NCBI GenBank assembly: GCA_046734795.1
Contig: JBKPRX010000047.1
Location: forward strand, 1-42,950
Length of the DNA stretch: 42,950 bases
DNA from: JBKPRX01 sp046734795
Lineage (GTDB): Bacteria; Actinomycetota; Thermoleophilia; Gaiellales; Gaiellaceae
Direction of reading: 5' to 3'
A program made the translations under genes and the position numbers. Positions 38,767-42,950 of this stretch are shown piece by piece (the stretch's first letter is position 1; each line of letters opens with the position of its first letter). Below the pieces are notes generated by a model. It did no database searches. It was not told where the DNA came from and was given only the letters and a program-made list of their open reading frames with translations.

Positions 38767-38772
38767 GGCTGC

Positions 38773-38778
38773 ACCCTA
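38773..38778 (-). promoter_or_regulatory. -10 box, leaderless start of the ABM gene
   Basis: TAGGGT on the minus strand ends 6 nt before GTG 38766. A second TAGGGT on the plus strand (38793-38798) lies 9 nt before ATG 38808 of the divergent gene. Confidence 0.45.
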
Positions 38779-38807
38779 GCGGCGGCCGACGTTAGGGTTT
38801 GCGGTCG

Positions 38808-39620
38808 ATGAGCGCCGAGCCGGTTGTCGAATCGCGTCCGGATCGCCGCGACGGCGTCTTCCGGTATTACGAGCTCGCGAAGCACGCGGAATGGCAGGTG
38901 CGCGACCTCGCGTGGGGCGAGATTCCGCCGATTCCCGAGTACAAGGGCTCGCCGAAGAAGCTCGCTCGCCGGCGAGACCTCTGGCGCTCGGTCGTCACGC
39001 AGCAGCTGCAAGCGGACCAGATCGCGGTCGAGATGGCCGCGCAGCTCTTCACGATCGCGCCGCACCACGAGGCGAAGCTCTACTACACGACGCTCGTCCA
39101 AGACGAGGCGCGGCACACCGAGTGCTGGTTGCAGCTCGTCGAGGAAGCGGGCGGTATCGGAGAGCACGATCCCTATCTCGACCAGCTCGCGCACATGACG
39201 CTCGACGCCGACACGCTCGAAGAGAAGGTCTTCCTGATGCAGGTCTTCTACGAGCGCCTGATCATCCCGCGCTTCAAGATGATCGCTCGCTCCTCGCGCG
39301 GGACGATCCTCGAGGATCTTTGCAACCGCCTCGCGATCGACGACGGCATTCACCACGGTGCGGGCATGGCGTACGAGCGTGTCCTGCTCGAGACAGCGGA
39401 CAAGAAGACGCGGCGGAAGATGGTCGAATCGGCGAACAAGCTCCTGCCGGTCTTCGCGCAGCACTCACTCTGGCGTCCGAAGGCGCGCGCGTTTCTGGCG
39501 GGACTCATGTACGAGCAGGACGTGCGGATGCTGAAGGAAGACCTCGAGCGCGGGATTCGGCTCGCAAACTCGCTGGGCCTCGACGTCAGCGATCTGCGGC
39601 TCCCAGACGTCCTGCTGTAA
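38808..39620 (+). CDS. ferritin-like diiron protein (R2-like)
   Basis: A 270-aa helical protein of the ferritin-like/ribonucleotide reductase R2 superfamily. Metal-ligand candidates are Glu in QADQIAVEMAAQLF near 75, the EARH motif in DEARHTECW near 105, a Glu in FYERLIIPRF near 148 and the DDGIHHG block near 183. The tyrosyl-radical environment of true R2 is not obvious, so an R2-like ligand-binding oxidase or other O2-activating enzyme fits better than ribonucleotide reduction. No R1 subunit gene is nearby. ATG 38808 is preferred; TTG 38799 is in frame. It diverges from the ABM gene by 41 bp. Confidence 0.75.
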   Translation: MSAEPVVESRPDRRDGVFRYYELAKHAEWQVRDLAWGEIPPIPEYKGSPKKLARRRDLWRSVVTQQLQADQIAVEMAAQLFTIAPHHEAKLYYTTLVQDEARHTECWLQLVEEAGGIGEHDPYLDQLAHMTLDADTLEEKVFLMQVFYERLIIPRFKMIARSSRGTILEDLCNRLAIDDGIHHGAGMAYERVLLETADKKTRRKMVESANKLLPVFAQHSLWRPKARAFLAGLMYEQDVRMLKEDLERGIRLANSLGLDVSDLRLPDVLL

Positions 39621-39651
39621 CGCAGGCGCCGCACGCGACATAGACAGGGTG

Positions 39652-40131
39652 ATGGAGCGGTTCGAGGAGATCTACGCACGACACCATTACGCAGTGCGTG
39701 CGTACGTTGGCCGTCGGGCGCACGGGTCGATCATCGAGGACGTCGTGTCGGAGGTCTTCCTCGTCTGCCTGCGGCGGATCGACGACGTCCCGCGTAACGC
39801 ATTGCCGTGGCTTTACGGCGTGGCGCGGAAGATCCTCGCGAACGAGCGGCGGAAGCGCCGAGACGTGCCGCTCGACCGAGAGGCCGCATACGAGCCTGAG
39901 CCCGTCGGCGACACGCAGCTCGCGGCAGCATTCGCTCAGCTCAGCGACGCCGACCGCGAGATCTTGCGACTCGTGGCCTGGGAAGGTCTGTCGCTCGGCG
40001 ACGCGGCGCGCGTGCTCGAATGCTCGCCGGTCGCTGCGCGCGTCCGCTTCCATCGTGCGAAATCGCGACTCGCGGCGCTACTCGAAGCCACGTCGCTCTT
40101 TCGAACAGAGCCGAAGGGAGTAACGAGATGA
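39652..40131 (+). CDS. ECF-family RNA polymerase sigma factor
   Basis: A 159-aa ECF sigma. Region 2 lies at about 3-65 (FEEIYARHHYAVRAYVGRRA, IIEDVVSEVFLVCLRRID, WLYGVARKILANERRKRR). Region 4 lies at about 95-145 (LSDADREILRLVAWEGLSLGDAARVL with recognition helix SPVAARVRFHRAKSRL). The stop overlaps the ATG of the next gene (ATGA), so a membrane protein is made with it and may control it. A CATAGA box ends 7 nt before ATG 39652, suggesting leaderless expression; GTG 39649 is one codon upstream. It is not closely similar to the ECF sigma at 5840. Confidence 0.88.
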   Translation: MERFEEIYARHHYAVRAYVGRRAHGSIIEDVVSEVFLVCLRRIDDVPRNALPWLYGVARKILANERRKRRDVPLDREAAYEPEPVGDTQLAAAFAQLSDADREILRLVAWEGLSLGDAARVLECSPVAARVRFHRAKSRLAALLEATSLFRTEPKGVTR

Positions 40132-40739
40132 CGGATGTGATCGCGCGCCTCGCTGCTGGAAACCCGGTTCCGGCATCGACTCGGACGCGGATGCGCCGGC
40201 GGCGCTACGCAATCGGTCTCGTGGCCGCCGCATTGTTCGTACCCGCTGCCTATGCCGCCGACCGGCTCCTCGGGATCTCGAACGAGGGGACCTCCGTCCC
40301 AACGAGCTCCGTCTTGCCTGGGCAGACGCAGCTCGACCAGGCGCTGCAAGAAATGCAGGTCGGCGACACGATGCAGCTGCTCGGGACCGTGAACGGCGTG
40401 CGGATCTATGCGGCGCGCAATTCCTCCGGTCACATCTGCCTCGCGGTCGACCATGTCGGCGAGACCGACGAGAAGGGCGTGCTCTGCGACCTCGACGATC
40501 CGGGTTTCCCGTCAGCGTCTGAGCAGGCGCTCAGCTTCCCAGGGCAGCTGCAGGGGATCGCCGCCGACGGCGTCGCGACGGTCGCGTTCACGGACGAGCG
40601 GGGAACTGTGCTCGACAGCACGCCCGTCTCGGACAACCTGTTCGCGTCGTCCGTGCGGATCGGCCTCGGCGTCGCGACATACCTCGAGGCGCTCGACGCG
40701 AACGGCAACATCGTCGCCAAGCAGAAGCTCGCGAGCTAG
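40128..40739 (+). CDS. membrane-anchored protein coupled to the ECF sigma gene
   Basis: A 203-aa protein with a 27-residue basic cytoplasmic tail, one transmembrane helix (about 28-44) and a ~155-residue external domain with two cysteines (HICLAVD, VLCDLDD), which may pair. Its position (ATGA overlap with the sigma gene, RBS AAGGGAG) is that of an anti-sigma factor, but the cytoplasmic part is shorter than usual anti-sigma domains (about 60-90 aa) and has no zinc motif. It could be a reduced anti-sigma or a sensor or cargo of the regulon. The stop shares CTAG with the convergent reductase gene. Confidence 0.65.
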   Translation: MTDVIARLAAGNPVPASTRTRMRRRRYAIGLVAAALFVPAAYAADRLLGISNEGTSVPTSSVLPGQTQLDQALQEMQVGDTMQLLGTVNGVRIYAARNSSGHICLAVDHVGETDEKGVLCDLDDPGFPSASEQALSFPGQLQGIAADGVATVAFTDERGTVLDSTPVSDNLFASSVRIGLGVATYLEALDANGNIVAKQKLAS

Positions 40740-41932
40740 GAGCGAAGCCCGCCGCGCTCGTGGTGGGCGCGGAAGAAGTTCTCGCTGCCGGCTGTCGCCA
40801 TCGCGGCTGATGCGCTGATCTCGAGCGCGAGTGCGGCGGCGGCCACGAGTTGCGCGAAGCGGTACGCCTTGCCGGCTCCCGCGCAACCCATCAGCTCGAG
40901 CCATTCGCGTGCATACGGAAGCGTGCTGCCGCCACCGACGGTTCCGACCTCGAGGCCCGGGAAGCGGATGGACACGTTCAAGCCGCCGTCGACGCGTCGT
41001 CCAACGCCGTGCGCCATCGAGCTCGTGCCGACCATTCCGAGATCCTGTCCCGTCGCAGCGAAGATGGCTGCAACCGCCGAGGCGGGCGTGAACGCAACGG
41101 ACTGCATGCCCGAAGCGACTGCGCCGTGCGTGCCCGCCCACGCGAGCTCGAGCAGATCCTCCGGCTCGCAACGCAGCACGCGCCGAATTGCATCGTCTGT
41201 GAGCGTCGCCTCGGCGATTACCGTCTTGCCGTGGCCCGACTGGAAGTACTCGTACGACGGCTTCTTGTCGCCGCCCATGTTCGCTTCGAGGATCGCGCGG
41301 TCGGGTTTCACCGGTGCGCGTTCCATCACGTAGCCCATGTTCAGCGCGTAGCTGTTCCGCGTCATCATGTTCGCTCCGACGGCGTCGCCCGTCGTCCAGC
41401 GCCAGAGGACGTGACACATCGGCCCGACGACATGCGTCTTCACCTCGCGTAGCCGCGCGTACCGTGAAAGCTCCGGCAGGTCCGCTGTCGTCGTGAGCCA
41501 CTCGCGCATGGCAGGAAGCTCGGACTCGATCCATTGCGCGAGCGCCAGAGCCTCGGCGACCGAGCCGCACACGAAGCAGGACGCGCGTGTGATGCGGTCT
41601 GCGACGACATGCGTTGTGAACGTCCCGGCGGCGAGCGACCCTCGCTGCAACGACGCCGTGAGGCCGCCCTCGGTGTGCGCGAGCGGAACAGCGACGTCTT
41701 CCTCGCCGCGCGACGTCTCGCGAACGGCACCGTCGTCAGTGAGCTCATACGTTCCGAGCGAGACGCGAAGCTGCGCAACCGAGACGGGGATCACGGCAAC
41801 GCCGGTGACCGTCTCGGCTGCGGTCGTCCACGGCGCGAGATCGACCGACGTCACCTCGCCGTCGAGTCCGAGCGCGTCCTGTCGGGCGCGGATCGACTCC
41901 GGATCGTTCTTGCGCGGCAATCTCGGCGGCAT
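40736..41932 (-). CDS. hydroxymethylglutaryl-CoA reductase homologue
   Basis: A 398-aa protein with the order of motifs found in HMG-CoA reductases: ETVTGVAVIPV (about 40-50), the catalytic Glu88 in HTEGGLTAS, GDAVGANMMT near 182, Lys223/Lys224 in GDKKP, Asp297 in GQDLG, and GTVGGGSTLP near 330 (cofactor/CoA region). Candidate catalytic His390/391 lie in the C-terminal FFRAHHERGG. HMG-CoA reductase makes mevalonate for isoprenoids. EGGL replaces the usual EGCL, and the S-G-N block before DKKP is MGG, so it may be a divergent or non-canonical member. No other mevalonate gene is in the window. It diverges from folD. Confidence 0.8.
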   Translation of the reverse strand: MPPRLPRKNDPESIRARQDALGLDGEVTSVDLAPWTTAAETVTGVAVIPVSVAQLRVSLGTYELTDDGAVRETSRGEEDVAVPLAHTEGGLTASLQRGSLAAGTFTTHVVADRITRASCFVCGSVAEALALAQWIESELPAMREWLTTTADLPELSRYARLREVKTHVVGPMCHVLWRWTTGDAVGANMMTRNSYALNMGYVMERAPVKPDRAILEANMGGDKKPSYEYFQSGHGKTVIAEATLTDDAIRRVLRCEPEDLLELAWAGTHGAVASGMQSVAFTPASAVAAIFAATGQDLGMVGTSSMAHGVGRRVDGGLNVSIRFPGLEVGTVGGGSTLPYAREWLELMGCAGAGKAYRFAQLVAAAALALEISASAAMATAGSENFFRAHHERGGLRS

Positions 41933-41944
41933 CGTCCCGGCGGG

Positions 41945-41954
41945 AGGTTAACCT
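41945..41954. promoter_or_regulatory. palindromic bidirectional promoter between the HMGR homologue and folD
   Basis: AGGTTAACCT is a 10-bp perfect palindrome that contains TAACCT on both strands. On the plus strand TAACCT (41949-41954) ends 6 nt before GTG 41961 (folD). On the minus strand it ends 12 nt before ATG 41932. One site thus appears to supply both -10 boxes. Confidence 0.5.
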
Positions 41955-41960
41955 GGCGCG

Positions 41961-42815
41961 GTGACCGCGACGTTGATGGACGGCAAGGCTCTTGCGGCCA
42001 AGGTGCGCGCAGAGGTCGCTGCCGAGATCACAGAGCTCGGTGAGGTGAGGCTCGCGACCGTGCTCGTCGGCGACGATCCCGCGTCGCAGATCTACATCCG
42101 CCTGAAGCACGAAGACGCGGCGAGTGTCGGGATCGTGCCGGACGACCGTCGGCTGCCGGAAGACGCGTCGCAGGACGAGGTGGTCGAGCTCGTGCAGGAG
42201 CTGAACGAGGACGATTCGATCGATGGCGTCCTCGTCCAGTCGCCGCTGCCCGCCCAGCTCGACGAAGCGGCTGCGATGGCGGCCCTCGATCCGGCGAAAG
42301 ATGTCGACGGCTTCCATCCCGTGAACGCCGGCTTGCTCTATCTCGGCCGGCCTGCGCTCGTCTCGGCGACGCCGCTCGGGATCATGCGCCTCCTCGACGA
42401 GTACCGCGTCCAGGTGGCGGGCGCACGCGCGGTCGTGATCGGCCGGTCGAGCATCGTCGGCAAGCCGATGGCGCACCTCCTGCTCCAGGCAAACGCAACG
42501 GTCTCGATCTGCCATTCGCAGACGGTCGACCTCGGCCAGGTGACAAGAGAGGCAGACATCCTCGTCGCCGCTGTCGGCCTGAAGCATCTCGTGACGCCGG
42601 AGATGGTCAAGCATGGCGCGACTGTCGTCGACGTCGGCATGAACCGCACCGACGAAGGTGTCTTCGGCGATGTCGATCCCGCGGTCGCAGAACATGCCGG
42701 CTTGCTGACTCCTGTCCCCGGCGGAGTGGGGCCGATGACACGCGCGATGCTGCTTTCGAACACCATCAAAGCGGCCCGGTCGCGCCGGGCCACCCTTGCC
42801 AACCGGCCGCGCTGA
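41961..42815 (+). CDS. folD: bifunctional methylenetetrahydrofolate dehydrogenase/cyclohydrolase
   Basis: A 284-aa FolD at the usual length. Signatures are the active-site Lys49 in YIRLKHEDA (the family has YxxxK), GVLVQSPLPAQLD, KDVDGFHPVNAG, the NADP-binding VIGRSSIVGKPMAHLLL and the C-terminal TPVPGGVGPMTRAML. It interconverts 5,10-methylene-, methenyl- and 10-formyl-tetrahydrofolate for purine and formyl-methionine synthesis. The GTG start has no RBS but a -10 box 6 nt upstream, so the mRNA is probably leaderless. The usual K-x-K-A of the first motif reads K-H-E-D-A, a mild change. Confidence 0.95.
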   Translation: MTATLMDGKALAAKVRAEVAAEITELGEVRLATVLVGDDPASQIYIRLKHEDAASVGIVPDDRRLPEDASQDEVVELVQELNEDDSIDGVLVQSPLPAQLDEAAAMAALDPAKDVDGFHPVNAGLLYLGRPALVSATPLGIMRLLDEYRVQVAGARAVVIGRSSIVGKPMAHLLLQANATVSICHSQTVDLGQVTREADILVAAVGLKHLVTPEMVKHGATVVDVGMNRTDEGVFGDVDPAVAEHAGLLTPVPGGVGPMTRAMLLSNTIKAARSRRATLANRPR

Positions 42816-42823
42816 GCTAAACT
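42796..42823 (+). promoter_or_regulatory. promoter of the cold-shock gene
   Basis: TTGCCA (42796-42801), a 16-nt spacer and TAAACT (42818-42823). The predicted 5' UTR is about 60 nt and contains a hairpin. Confidence 0.55.
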
Positions 42824-42845
42824 CCGGGCGCTTCATGTTGTCGTC

Positions 42846-42867
42846 GGCGGCTCTGCCCAGAGCCGCC
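42846..42867 (+). promoter_or_regulatory. 5'-UTR hairpin upstream of the cold-shock gene
   Basis: GGCGGCTCT and AGAGCCGCC form a perfect 9-bp stem around GCCC. It lies between the promoter and the RBS, so it is inside the cold-shock mRNA leader; it could equally help end folD transcription. No T-run follows. Confidence 0.45.
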
Positions 42868-42888
42868 GTCTGTACTTAGGAGGAAATG

Positions 42889-42950
42889 TTGGCTCAGGGC
42901 ACCGTCAAGTGGTTTTCGAACGAGAAGGGTTACGGGTTCATCGAGCGCGA
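42889..42950 (+). CDS. cold-shock protein (CspA family), partial
   Basis: The first 20 residues of a Csp are visible before the right edge. They read QGTVKWFSNEKGYGFI, which includes the first RNA-binding strand and the RNP1-like KGYGFI motif. TTG 42889 is chosen over ATG 42886 because AGGAGG (42878-42883) then sits 5 nt upstream, against 2 nt, and the product begins MAQGTVKWF as in the family. Csp proteins bind single-stranded RNA and DNA and melt mRNA structure. Confidence 0.9.
   Translation, partial: MAQGTVKWFSNEKGYGFIER

Overview
The window is 42.95 kb of GC-rich chromosomal DNA from a free-living actinobacterium. A WhiG/FliA-type sigma factor, RskA-like anti-sigma architecture, EgtD/EgtB, a LigD-type polymerase domain, many TANNNT promoters placed 6-7 nt before start codons, and several small proteins of the kind seen in deep-branching actinobacteria suggest the class Thermoleophilia (Gaiellales/Solirubrobacterales). 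That placement is inference. No phage, insertion sequence, integrase or CRISPR array was seen.

Region 1 (1-6.4 kb): a metallophosphoesterase, a hypothetical gene, tRNA-Trp and a WhiG/FliA-like sigma factor. Then come three consecutive genes, each behind its own copy of an identical-spacing promoter element (GGGAAT-15 nt-GTGTC). They encode a 59-aa exported two-cysteine peptide, a 78-aa protein and a secreted protein with RTX-like glycine/aspartate repeats. An RskA-like anti-sigma gene and an ECF sigma gene follow, converging stop to stop. I read this as a local ECF regulon and as the most interesting item here.

Region 2 (6.5-20 kb) is mostly metabolic and housekeeping: an EF-G-like GTPase with altered G motifs, a zinc-ribbon protein, two aldehyde dehydrogenases, an aldo/keto reductase, a transglycosylase fused to a DUF5715-like domain, a PEP mutase/isocitrate lyase family protein, a PII-like protein, RNase HI, the ergothioneine pair egtD-egtB and a YjbQ protein. 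A histidine-rich exported protein follows, with an operator-like palindrome inside its promoter.

Region 3 (20.8-26 kb) is accessory: small membrane proteins, then a tightly overlapping five-gene surface-glycan operon (phosphoglycosyltransferase, two GT2 enzymes and an Alg14/Alg13-like pair). It lies between an intact tRNA-Gly and a degenerate copy of that tRNA's 3' end, each followed by an intrinsic terminator. A HYR-domain gene remnant lies inside the right edge.

Region 4 (26-42.95 kb): a class B penicillin-binding protein, a fumarylacetoacetase-family enzyme, tRNA-Cys, a cNMP-binding protein, and three tandem exported alpha/beta hydrolases with EF-hand-like calcium loops. Two of the hydrolases share a 132-bp identical tract. 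Then come a nucleotidyltransferase overlapping a stand-alone LigD polymerase domain, a diiron ferritin-like protein, a second ECF sigma with a membrane partner, an HMG-CoA reductase homologue diverging from folD across a 10-bp palindrome that supplies both -10 boxes, and the start of a cold-shock gene.
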